The translations under genes and the position numbers were made by a program. Shown here piece after piece: positions 19,767 to 28,603 of a DNA stretch of 64,000 nucleotides; the first letter of the stretch is position 1; each line of letters opens with the position of its first letter. The notes under the pieces are model-generated. The model saw only the letters and a program-made list of their open reading frames with translations. It was not told where the DNA came from and did no database searches. This DNA is from an uncultured Eubacteriales bacterium (GTDB lineage Bacteria; Bacillota; Clostridia; Lachnospirales; Lachnospiraceae): NCBI GenBank assembly GCA_951800645.1, contig CATOIK010000003.1:1-64000 (forward strand). The letters run 5' to 3'.

Positions 19767-21371
19767 TTACGCTCCCCGGAACTTGGTAGGCGACACGCCG
19801 AATTTTTTCTTAAATACATAGCTGAAATAGTTCTGTTCCTGGTAACCTACCTTCTGGGCAATCACATAAGTCTTGTCCTTTGTCTCGTTTAAAAGCTCCA
19901 CTGCCTTGTTAAGACGAACCTCCGTTAAATAGGCTACACAGGTCTGTCCGGTCTGACGTCGGAACAAGGTAGAAAAATAAGCCGGACTCATATGTAATTC
20001 CCGACAGATCACCTCTATGGACAGTTCCGGATCCTGGTAGTGGTCCTGAATGTACTGCTGGGCCTCTAAAATCACCTTTCTTGTGGTATTGTCACGAGCC
20101 TTGTTCATCTGCTCATTCATCTGGATGGCCGTCGCTGAATACCAGGCCTCAAATTCTTCCCGCCGCTCTGCGTCTGCCAAAAGCTCCATATACTGGTCAT
20201 GCTTTAATAATGCTCCCAGGTTTAAATCGTACTGCTGGGCCAGTTGGATCATACAGTTGACCATGGACATTTTATAGGCCTGATACTGGCGTGCATGAAC
20301 CTTGGCTCCGTCCATCCGTCCCACGATCTCGTGAACCACAGACCGGATTGTTTCCTGAGACCCAAATTTAATGGCGGCAGAAAGGTCTGTCTCATCCTTC
20401 GGCTCCATCTGAAGCTTCCCACGGCTTACTGGCTCCACATCGTTGATGTAGATGGTGCTTCCTGTTCCTACAATAGCCTTGTAGCCCAATGCGTCTACTG
20501 CCGACTGGTAAGCGTGATCCAGCTCTGTCAAAGCGGTACAGCTGTGGCCCACGGCAATGGTAACCGGCACCTCCAGCACACGGCGGCATTCCTTACAGAT
20601 GTCCCCCAACTGGCTGATCAAATCCGTCTGGGTGGCTCTGCCTTCAATGGCTGCAATCAGCGTGATTCCCGCATTGGAATTAAACATGGCAAAACGGCAG
20701 AACTGCTTTAAACTGTCCTCCATCAGATTACGGACAGAAATGGGGATCAGTTCCCTGTGGGCTGCCAGCGCCTGATGAGACGCCAGTTCTTCCTGCTCAA
20801 TATGTATGAGAGCTGTCAGCCATTTTCGGGCACCGCCTAAATCAATATTGTATTCTTCCATTTTTCCAGAAATCTGAGCGGCAGGCACAATGCCCTGCAC
20901 CAGATCGTTTAAAAACAGCTCCTTTAAAATCGGCAAGCTGCTCTGATAGCTTTCCCGAAGCAGATCAATGTTGCGGCGCTGCTCAATCTCCTCATCCAGA
21001 TTCTCATGGACTCTGGTTAAAATCTCCGCCAGCTCCTCTCCATTGACCGGCTTTAAAATATATTCGGTCACATTCAGCTTAATCGCCTGCTGCGCATACT
21101 CAAAGTCGTCGAAGCCAGAAAAAATAAGTACCTTGACAGAAGGATATTTCTGACGGATTTTCCCGGTCAGGGTCAGGCCGTCCATATAGGGCATTCGGAT
21201 GTCCGTCATCACCACATCCGGCTCCAACTGCTCAATCTTTTCCAGGGCGTCCTCGCCGTTTTCCGCGTCGCCCACTACCTCAAACCCCAGCCGGTTCCAG
21301 TCCATTTTCCGGATAATAGCCTTCCGCACTTCCTCCTCGTCATCCACCAGGATAATCCGATATAAATTCAT
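19767..21371 (-). CDS. Response regulator, YesN/AraC type
   Basis: Receiver domain (LVDDEEEVR, TDIRMPYMDG) and C-terminal AraC HTH (MSPAYFSTLFRRQTGQT). Confidence 0.92.
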   Translation of the reverse strand: MNLYRIILVDDEEEVRKAIIRKMDWNRLGFEVVGDAENGEDALEKIEQLEPDVVMTDIRMPYMDGLTLTGKIRQKYPSVKVLIFSGFDDFEYAQQAIKLNVTEYILKPVNGEELAEILTRVHENLDEEIEQRRNIDLLRESYQSSLPILKELFLNDLVQGIVPAAQISGKMEEYNIDLGGARKWLTALIHIEQEELASHQALAAHRELIPISVRNLMEDSLKQFCRFAMFNSNAGITLIAAIEGRATQTDLISQLGDICKECRRVLEVPVTIAVGHSCTALTELDHAYQSAVDALGYKAIVGTGSTIYINDVEPVSRGKLQMEPKDETDLSAAIKFGSQETIRSVVHEIVGRMDGAKVHARQYQAYKMSMVNCMIQLAQQYDLNLGALLKHDQYMELLADAERREEFEAWYSATAIQMNEQMNKARDNTTRKVILEAQQYIQDHYQDPELSIEVICRELHMSPAYFSTLFRRQTGQTCVAYLTEVRLNKAVELLNETKDKTYVIAQKVGYQEQNYFSYVFKKKFGVSPTKFRGA

Positions 21372-22450
21372 CTATTTCCTTCTCCTCTCATGGTCTCCAC
21401 AAGAAACCGGTTGTCCATTGGCCTTCCAACACAGATCCGGTAAAAACCGGCTCCCAGTCCTGCAAAATTTTCACAGTCCCGAATTAAAATCCCCCGCTTT
21501 TTCATCCGCTCATAAAGAGAGGATGAATGCAGCTGCTCCCTTCTCTCCCATTCTGCGGAAAATAACAAAAAATTACTTTGAGACGAATATACCATAAATC
21601 CCATTTTTTTCAATTCCTGTTCCAGAAAGGGCCGTTCTCTCTGAATCAGGCTGCGGCTTTCTGCTACATAACCGTCTGCAGCCAGCGCCGCCGTTCCCGC
21701 CTCCTGAGCCGGACAGGACACGCTCCAGGGCTGGCTGGCCTGGCTTAATTCCTCCAGCAAAGCCTGGTCTGCCCCCATCAGATACCCCAGCCGCAGACCG
21801 GCCATCCCATAGGTCTTGGTAAAGGCGTTCAGAATCAGCAGGTTAGGGTATTTGTCAAGAAAGGGTATCATAGTGGCCCCTTCCGGATCATCGCACAGGC
21901 CGTTAAAGCACTCGTCTACTATCAGATAAGCTCCCTGTGCCTGACAAGCCCTGGCAAGCTGTTCCAGCTGATACCGCTTTGCCAGAACACCGGTAGGGTT
22001 GTTGGGATTGCAGAAAAACACGGCGTCATGTCCTGCCACCGCCTGACATAGAGCGTCCAAATCCGGCTGAAAGCCGTTCTCCTCCCTTAAGAAAAACCGG
22101 TCTGTCTTAGAACCTGAAGCCAAAAGAGCCGCCTCATATTCAGAAAAGGTAGGAGCCAGCACCAGCCCCCGCTTAAATTTCTTTCTCATACACAACCGCC
22201 AGATTAAATCCGCAGCACCGTTTCCGCAAAGCACCTGGCCTGCACTTATCTGGTGAAATGCTTCCAATGCCCGGCAAAGGGCCTGACACTGGCAGTCTGG
22301 ATAACGGCTCCAACGGGACATGGTATCCCGCAGTCGTTCCATCACCTGTTCCGGCATTCCAAGAGGATTTACATTGACCGACGCATCGTAAACAATCTGG
22401 TTCCGATACCGGTCGCCTCCATGTTTCTGCTGTTCCATTCTATCCTCCAT
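21368..22450 (-). CDS. cobD: Aminotransferase class I/II, CobD-like threonine-phosphate decarboxylase
   Basis: NPNNPTG, FTKTYGMAGLRLGY PLP motifs; overlaps cbiB in the cobalamin cluster. Confidence 0.82.
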   Translation of the reverse strand: MEDRMEQQKHGGDRYRNQIVYDASVNVNPLGMPEQVMERLRDTMSRWSRYPDCQCQALCRALEAFHQISAGQVLCGNGAADLIWRLCMRKKFKRGLVLAPTFSEYEAALLASGSKTDRFFLREENGFQPDLDALCQAVAGHDAVFFCNPNNPTGVLAKRYQLEQLARACQAQGAYLIVDECFNGLCDDPEGATMIPFLDKYPNLLILNAFTKTYGMAGLRLGYLMGADQALLEELSQASQPWSVSCPAQEAGTAALAADGYVAESRSLIQRERPFLEQELKKMGFMVYSSQSNFLLFSAEWERREQLHSSSLYERMKKRGILIRDCENFAGLGAGFYRICVGRPMDNRFLVETMRGEGNR

Positions 22451-23432
22451 ACACGCTCAGCCAGGAAAGGCAGGCTGATGCTGCCGTTCCGGCTATAAGG
22501 GCCAAAAAAGACGCCGCATACATCAGCCGGTTGGCCCGGACGATGTCTTCTGCCTCCACTGGCCGCAGAGCGTCTCCGATTGCAGGCTTTTTTACAATTT
22601 TTCCAAAATAACTGGCATCTCCAGCCAACTGCACTCCTAAAGCGCCGGCGCAGGCTGCCTCCGACTGAGCAGAATTAGGGCTTTTGTGACATCTTCTGTC
22701 CCGGCGCCAGATGCGCCATGCCTGTTTTCCGTCATACCCAGAAAGCAGGTATGCTGCCAGGACAAAAAGCAGGCCGGTCAGCCGGGCTGGAATCCAGTTT
22801 ACCAAGTCATCCAAGCGGGCTGCTGCCCGTCCAAAATACAGATATTGCTCATTTCTGTATCCTACCATGGAATCCATGGTATTAACTGCCTTGTAGAAAA
22901 ATCCGCCTGCCGGGCCAAAGAGAAACATCCAGAACAAAGGGGCAATCACTCCGTCTGAGGCATTTTCCGCTACGGTCTCCACAGCAGCCCGGATTACCCC
23001 ATCCTCTGTCAAGTTCTGAGTATCCCGCCCTACAATCCGGGAAACCTTATATCTGGCGTCTGCCAGAGTTTCCTCATTCAGGGCTTTGTAAACCTTCTCA
23101 CTTTCTGTTTTCAATGACCTGGCTGCCAGAAGCTGTCCGCACATCAAAACGCCCAGCAGAAACCGGAAAACCGGATGAAGCTTTCCTGCCGCCCACAAAA
23201 GCACTGCAGCTGCAGCAAAAGTAAGTCCTGCCACTAACCCGGCCAAAACAGCGCCTGCCATAAGCGCCCCTGCCAAAGTCTCCGGAAACAGCCGCCGCAG
23301 GTTCTTTTCCATCCAGCTAATCAAGCTGCCTATGGCCCGCACCGGATGCCACCAGTTTTCCGGGTCTCCTATCAATAAATCCAATATAAAACCAGCCCAA
23401 ACCATCGCTGCAAATTCCATGTTTTTTGTCAC
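22440..23432 (-). CDS. cbiB: Adenosylcobinamide-phosphate synthase CbiB
   Basis: DLLIGDPENWWHPVRAIG N-terminus; TVAENASDGVIAPLFW; multi-TM. Confidence 0.93.
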   Translation of the reverse strand: MTKNMEFAAMVWAGFILDLLIGDPENWWHPVRAIGSLISWMEKNLRRLFPETLAGALMAGAVLAGLVAGLTFAAAAVLLWAAGKLHPVFRFLLGVLMCGQLLAARSLKTESEKVYKALNEETLADARYKVSRIVGRDTQNLTEDGVIRAAVETVAENASDGVIAPLFWMFLFGPAGGFFYKAVNTMDSMVGYRNEQYLYFGRAAARLDDLVNWIPARLTGLLFVLAAYLLSGYDGKQAWRIWRRDRRCHKSPNSAQSEAACAGALGVQLAGDASYFGKIVKKPAIGDALRPVEAEDIVRANRLMYAASFLALIAGTAASACLSWLSVYGG

Positions 23433-23459
23433 TCCATCCTTTATTCCTGTTCTGGGCCA

Positions 23460-23786
23460 TTATTTTATCCTAGTTGGTATGCCGCAGATAACCCGGTACA
23501 CTGCATCTGCCTCTTTTGCCAGCATCTGTCCGGCCCGGCCTGCTGCCTCCCGAAAATCCCGGTCCTTCCGCTCTAACGGAACAATCCCGCAGCCTACCTC
23601 GTCCATGGTCACAATATCAGGCTTTTGCTTTAAAAGCGCTCTGGTCTCTGCATCTGTGTCTTTTCCTTCCTGGAAAGCCTGACGCAGCGTATTATGATAA
23701 TGAAGCACCAGGGAATCCCCCTCCTTCGCCATCTGCCGGGCAAAAGCCGATTTTCCCTGATGGCTGCCTCCGATAATCAGAATCAT
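23460..23786 (-). CDS. Short CobU-like P-loop protein
   Basis: MILIIGGSHQGKSAFARQMA P-loop, DEVGCGIVPLERKDRDFREAAGRAGQ, VYRVICGIP; about 108 aa, lacks the CobU middle region. Confidence 0.7.
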   Translation of the reverse strand: MILIIGGSHQGKSAFARQMAKEGDSLVLHYHNTLRQAFQEGKDTDAETRALLKQKPDIVTMDEVGCGIVPLERKDRDFREAAGRAGQMLAKEADAVYRVICGIPTRIK

Positions 23787-23836
23787 AATGTTCTCCTGTC
23801 TTTTCAATACAATGTTTCCAAAAACTCCAGTCAATA

Positions 23837-24640
23837 CTAGGGTAAGAACCTGCTTCCCAAAGCCAGAAGCATCATCATAAGCAATTCTGTCCGCTGGAGA
23901 AAATATCCGGCCAAATCCCCGGTAACGCCGCCAAATTCTTTAAGCGCCATTTTACGATAACAGTAAAAGGAGGCTAGGGATACCAACAGAAGACCCAACG
24001 CCAAAATCAGCCCATCCATACTCCAGGCAAACAGAAATCCTGCCAGATACCAGAGTACGGATGTGAGTTTTACCATCCGGCTCCTTGCCTGGTCTGAAAA
24101 AGAAGTGGCTAACCCATCCTTTCTTGCCTTGGGAAAGGCCACTACAGACCAACTGCTTAAAGCACGGGACATAACAAAAATGCTGGCTGCAGCCAAACAA
24201 ACCTTCTTCCCCTCCATCATCTGGCTGACTGCAGCCAGATAAAGAAGAAGATAAACGCCGCAGCCGATAATGGCAAAGGCTCCTGAATGGGAATCCTTTA
24301 AAATTTCCAGCTTTCGCTCCCGGTTCTGGCAGGAACTTCTGGCGTCCAGTGTATCCAGCAATCCATCCATATGGATTCCGCCGGTTACCAAAATGGGAAG
24401 GACGGTCAGAATGCAGCCGGATGCCAGCAGGCTAAGACCTGCTGCATGCAGCGCCATCCAGCAAAGAATCCAGATAAGAGCCAAAACCGCTCCTACCAAA
24501 GGAAAAAAGCAAAGGGCATATCTCATGCCGGCCTCGCTCCAGGCTGCCTGCGGCATGGGAATGCGGGAATACATGGAAAAAGCAATTACCAGGCTTTCCA
24601 AAGCACCGCCTGTTTTCCCTTCTTTGCTATGCTGTTTCAT
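23837..24640 (-). CDS. cobS: Adenosylcobinamide-GDP ribazoletransferase CobS
   Basis: FSMYSRIPMP, GGIHMDGLLDTLDA motifs; multi-TM. Confidence 0.93.
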   Translation of the reverse strand: MKQHSKEGKTGGALESLVIAFSMYSRIPMPQAAWSEAGMRYALCFFPLVGAVLALIWILCWMALHAAGLSLLASGCILTVLPILVTGGIHMDGLLDTLDARSSCQNRERKLEILKDSHSGAFAIIGCGVYLLLYLAAVSQMMEGKKVCLAAASIFVMSRALSSWSVVAFPKARKDGLATSFSDQARSRMVKLTSVLWYLAGFLFAWSMDGLILALGLLLVSLASFYCYRKMALKEFGGVTGDLAGYFLQRTELLMMMLLALGSRFLP

Positions 24641-25214
24641 TGCCTGCTTGTCCTTCCTTTCCCTTTTTTCTCTCTGCCGGTTTCACCGGAACCGGAATAC
24701 CGAACACGACTTCCGTCACTATGTCCGCCTGGTTTCCCAGCCAATGGTTGACACTGCCTTGAAGACGGATATAGCGTTTGGTTTCTTCCGGATAATCATT
24801 TCCGTCCGAAAACACTTCGTTGGTTACTATGATAAGGTGTTCCGTCTGTTTTTGCAAGCGGCGGATTCCTTCTGTAATACGATGAATCACTTCCTCATCT
24901 GTTCCCCCGGCTTCAAACAGCTCATTGGCTGCCAGATTGGACATACACTCCAAAAGCACCACCGGTTTTTTCATTTTTTCTGCCGATTCCCATGTCAGAC
25001 CGGAAAGATTCCTGTATCGTTCTACTGTCTCAAACCCTTTTCCCTGCCGCTGCCTGCGATGCTTCTCCACCCGTGCCTGTCCCTCCGTACCAAAGGGTTC
25101 CATCGTGGCAATGTAAATCAGCCTCCCTTCGCAGGCCTTCGCTAAAGTCACTGCCTGGGCTTCTGCATAAGCAGATTTTCCGCTGGCGCTGCCGCCGGTG
25201 ATCAGATGCATCAT
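24627..25214 (-). CDS. cobU: Adenosylcobinamide kinase / adenosylcobinamide-phosphate guanylyltransferase CobU
   Basis: HLITGGSASGKSAYAE P-loop, YIATMEPFGTEGQARVEKHRRQR, TNEVFSDG. Confidence 0.87.
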   Translation of the reverse strand: MMHLITGGSASGKSAYAEAQAVTLAKACEGRLIYIATMEPFGTEGQARVEKHRRQRQGKGFETVERYRNLSGLTWESAEKMKKPVVLLECMSNLAANELFEAGGTDEEVIHRITEGIRRLQKQTEHLIIVTNEVFSDGNDYPEETKRYIRLQGSVNHWLGNQADIVTEVVFGIPVPVKPAERKKGKEGQAGNETA

Positions 25215-27154
25215 AGCTGTGCCCCTTCCAGAAAATCCAGGATCCACTTAGGGCCGGAATGGTAATAAAGATGAGGGAAACCAGCTATCATGGAGTCTGT
25301 CACCACCATACAATCCCACTGCCGGTCAGACGCCGGTTTCCTGGCTGTCATGGAGTCGCCTGGGGCCGTACTGTCCCAGTAGTGAAACTCATGGCCTTTG
25401 ATTTGAGGTTCCGCCTCCAGGCCCTGATTCTCATACAGAGAAATATAGCCAAAGCGGGACAGTTTTTTTGTCCGGAATCCGTCTTCGTCCAGCAGTCCAA
25501 CCATGGGATACCGCTCTCCGTCTGTTCCTTCCAGACTGCGGTGCAGATATAAAAATCCGCCGCACTCTGCCAGAATCTTCACGCCATTTTTAGCCGCCCT
25601 GCGGATGGAATCCAGCATGGATGTGTTTTCTGAAAGCTGCTTTGCCCATACCTCAGGATAGCCGCCGCCTAACAGCAATGCCTCTGTGTAGTTTGGAAGT
25701 CCCACATCCTTTAAGGGGCTGAAATAAACCAGTTCCCATCCATGTTCCTGCAAAAACTCCAGATTTTCCTGATAATAGAAACAAAAAGCCGCATCCCTGG
25801 CTACAGCCATACGCCGCTTTCCGGGGACTGCTTTTTTTTCTGTCTCTGCCTTTGTCTCTGCCTCTGTCTCGGCCACTTCCCCGGCCGACTCTGCAATTTT
25901 AAGAATCCCGTCCATATCCAGGCAAGTCTCCAGCCTCTCTGCCAGCTTCTTTAGCTGCTGCCTGAAAGCAGTCTGCTCCTCTGGGATGGCAAGGCCTAAA
26001 TGGCGGCTTTCCAGCCTGCCTTCATCACACTCCGGCACTGCGCCCAGACAGGGAATCCCCAGTTCTTTAAATGCTGCTGAAAGCCGTTCTGCCATAACCG
26101 GAGAGGTCCGGTTCAAAATTACTCCGGCAATCCGGCTGTCCGGCCTGTACTCCTTCATGCCTTTCACAACCGCTGCCATGGAAAGGCTGCTGCCTTTTCC
26201 GTCCAGCACCAGGATCACCGGAGTCTTTGTGATCCGGGCAATGTCATAGGTGCTGGCTGTCAAAGTGTTTCCTGCCACACCGTCATAGTAGCCCATTACC
26301 CCTTCCAGCACTGCCAGGTCTTTACCTGACGCCTGTTTCTGCAGCAGATGGCAAAGCTGATTTTCTTCCAGGAAAAAGCTGTCCAGATTGCAGCCCGGAA
26401 TCCCCAGCACATACTGGTGAAACATAGGGTCAATGTAATCCGGCCCGCATTTAAAAGAAGCGCAGGAAAGCCCCCGCTCTGCAAATGCCGCTAAAAGTCC
26501 GGCTGTAAGAATCGTTTTTCCGCTGCCGCTTGCCGGGGCTGCAAGCATAATCCGCGGAAGGGACTTTTGTTCATTTTCCCGTCCCTCCGCCAGTTCTTCT
26601 TTTTCCGGTTCCGCCGTAATCACATACACCGGATTTGTCCCCTGCATCATATGATAGCCAGCCCGCATCTGGGCTTTTGCCACCTGGAGGCACACCACCT
26701 CCGGGTCTGTTCTCCGCTTTTCATAGTAAGCCATCACCTGGGCTAATGTTTCTAAGGCAATCACATTGATAACCACCCGAACTCCCGGATTCTGTTCATA
26801 CACCCGGTCCAGCACCGCTTCTAAATTCCCTCCGCTTCCGCCGATAAACACCCGGTCCGGCTTTGGAATACCTGTCATGGTTTCCGGCGCTTTACCTGGA
26901 ATAACCGTCAGGTTGGCTGCTCCTGCCCGCCTTCCGTTTTCCCGGATTAACTCCACGCCTTCTTCCTTCTGCTCAAAAGCATAGACATGGCCCTGGTCTG
27001 CCCGAAGCGCCGCTTCCACAGAAACAGAGCCGGTTCCTGCTCCAATGTCATAAACAACGCTATCCCGGCGGATGTCCAGCTTGTCCAGAGACACCGCCCG
27101 CACCTCGCTTTTTGTCATAGGGATGTCTCCCCGGATAAACCAAGTATCCTTCAT
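25211..27154 (-). CDS. CbiT-CbiA fusion: cobalt-precorrin-6B methyltransferase domain + cobyrinate a,c-diamide synthase
   Basis: N-term about 190 aa: GDIPMTKSEVRA...DIGAGTGSVSVEAA (CbiT); C-term: LAAPASGSGKT, KCGPDYIDPMFH, GGGYPE, AECGGFLYL (CbiA); one uninterrupted 647-aa ORF. Confidence 0.9.
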   Translation of the reverse strand: MKDTWFIRGDIPMTKSEVRAVSLDKLDIRRDSVVYDIGAGTGSVSVEAALRADQGHVYAFEQKEEGVELIRENGRRAGAANLTVIPGKAPETMTGIPKPDRVFIGGSGGNLEAVLDRVYEQNPGVRVVINVIALETLAQVMAYYEKRRTDPEVVCLQVAKAQMRAGYHMMQGTNPVYVITAEPEKEELAEGRENEQKSLPRIMLAAPASGSGKTILTAGLLAAFAERGLSCASFKCGPDYIDPMFHQYVLGIPGCNLDSFFLEENQLCHLLQKQASGKDLAVLEGVMGYYDGVAGNTLTASTYDIARITKTPVILVLDGKGSSLSMAAVVKGMKEYRPDSRIAGVILNRTSPVMAERLSAAFKELGIPCLGAVPECDEGRLESRHLGLAIPEEQTAFRQQLKKLAERLETCLDMDGILKIAESAGEVAETEAETKAETEKKAVPGKRRMAVARDAAFCFYYQENLEFLQEHGWELVYFSPLKDVGLPNYTEALLLGGGYPEVWAKQLSENTSMLDSIRRAAKNGVKILAECGGFLYLHRSLEGTDGERYPMVGLLDEDGFRTKKLSRFGYISLYENQGLEAEPQIKGHEFHYWDSTAPGDSMTARKPASDRQWDCMVVTDSMIAGFPHLYYHSGPKWILDFLEGAQL

Positions 27155-28596
27155 GCTCTGTCTCCCATCCTGCTTTTCTTTATCAGTATTGCAGCTGCCA
27201 GGCCCGGTGCGTCTGTATCCGTCAGACGACAGGCCTCATCCTGAATCAGTTGTTCATCCGGGTATCCCATACGAATCCCGGCCATAACCTGAACCTGGCC
27301 GTACCCGGCCTTCGTAAGCCTGATACAAAGCTCTTTAAGCCCCAGTTCTCCGCCCAGCAGTAAAAACACCTGCTCGTGCTCCTCTATTAACTGCTCCACA
27401 TCACATTCCCGGCCATGACCGCTGGCTAAATACATCTGCTCCCAGGAAATCCCCAGTCTGGCACAAAGGCCGGACACAGAAGAAATCCCTGGATATACGG
27501 TAATATTCCAATCCGCTCCACGCTGACACTTTTGCAATGTCTGCAGAAGTGTCTGGCATCCGCTGTAAAATCCAGTGTCTCCGGAATAAATCACTGCTGC
27601 ATTCCGAATCTCCCGGTGCTCCTTCAGCCATTCCAAAATTTGCTCCGGCTGATAAACGGCTGCCTGAACAGCGTTCTGAATCCAGGAGGACGAATCCTTC
27701 AGCATGCGAGAAGCCCCCAGTACAGCGTCACACTGCTTTAAGGCGTCCACTGCTTCTAAGGTAAGCTGTCTGCCGCCGCCCATTCCCAGACCAATCAGAT
27801 GAAGCTGTCTGCGGCCAAAGCGGGCCATCTCCTCCTTTGCCTCCTGGAGAGAAATCCCCTGCTCTGCACTGGGTCTGCCAATCACAATTACAGAAACGCC
27901 GCAGGCTTTTGCTGCCTCCAGTTTTTCTGCAAAGCCGCCCCGGACGCCGGATTCTTTGGTTACCAGCCATCCGGCCCCAATCTGCCGAAGCATAGCCTCA
28001 TTCAGTTCCTGGCTGAACGGCCCCTGCATGGCAATCAGATGACTTCCGCAGACGCCCATGGCCTGACAGGCTTCCAGCACCTTGCTGTCCGGCAGCACCC
28101 TGGCGTAAATCCGCCCTTGCAAATGACCGGCAGAAGAAAAAACCTGCAGTTCCTTGCTTCCGGTAGTCAAAAAAACAGGCCGGTCATCCTGCTTCAGGAT
28201 GGAAACTGCCTCCTCTGCATGTTCTGTATAATACACGGTCTGCCCGGTTCCTCCAGAACCGGACATGGCTCCGGCTGAGGATCGCACCACCCGCTTATAA
28301 GGGATTTTTAAGCATTCACATACCTGAGACAAAGACGCTGTCACCTGCTGTGCATAAGGGTGGGTGGCATCCAGCACCAGCTCCGGCTGTTCTTTCATAA
28401 ACAACTGCTTCATTTCCGCCTGGTCAAGGGGCCCACGGCGCACCGTTACCCAGGGCGTTTCGGGAAGCAGCATTTCTCCGTATCCGGATACAACGCTGAC
28501 TAAAACAGGTGCCTGAACTGCCGCCCCATACTCGGCCAGCTCCCGCCCCTCTGAGGTTCCTCCAAACAGGATGATTTTGTTCCCTCTGTCTTTCAT
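27151..28596 (-). CDS. CbiJ/CobK-CbiE fusion: precorrin-6A reductase + cobalt-precorrin-7 (C5)-methyltransferase
   Basis: N-term: FGGTSEGRELAEY...DATHPYAQQVTAS (CobK/CbiJ); C-term: LHLIGLGMGGGRQLTLEA...YPGISSVSGLCARLG (CbiE). Confidence 0.9.
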   Translation of the reverse strand: MKDRGNKIILFGGTSEGRELAEYGAAVQAPVLVSVVSGYGEMLLPETPWVTVRRGPLDQAEMKQLFMKEQPELVLDATHPYAQQVTASLSQVCECLKIPYKRVVRSSAGAMSGSGGTGQTVYYTEHAEEAVSILKQDDRPVFLTTGSKELQVFSSAGHLQGRIYARVLPDSKVLEACQAMGVCGSHLIAMQGPFSQELNEAMLRQIGAGWLVTKESGVRGGFAEKLEAAKACGVSVIVIGRPSAEQGISLQEAKEEMARFGRRQLHLIGLGMGGGRQLTLEAVDALKQCDAVLGASRMLKDSSSWIQNAVQAAVYQPEQILEWLKEHREIRNAAVIYSGDTGFYSGCQTLLQTLQKCQRGADWNITVYPGISSVSGLCARLGISWEQMYLASGHGRECDVEQLIEEHEQVFLLLGGELGLKELCIRLTKAGYGQVQVMAGIRMGYPDEQLIQDEACRLTDTDAPGLAAAILIKKSRMGDRA

Positions 28597-28603
28597 ACTC
28601 GTC

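Noticed and set aside
24270-25145. 291-aa plus-strand ORF (and many other plus-strand ORFs of 60-190 aa across the window)
   Set aside because: Lie opposite strongly supported minus-strand genes (here cobS/cobU); low-complexity Cys/His/Ser/Pro-rich translations typical of antisense shadow ORFs; no family motifs
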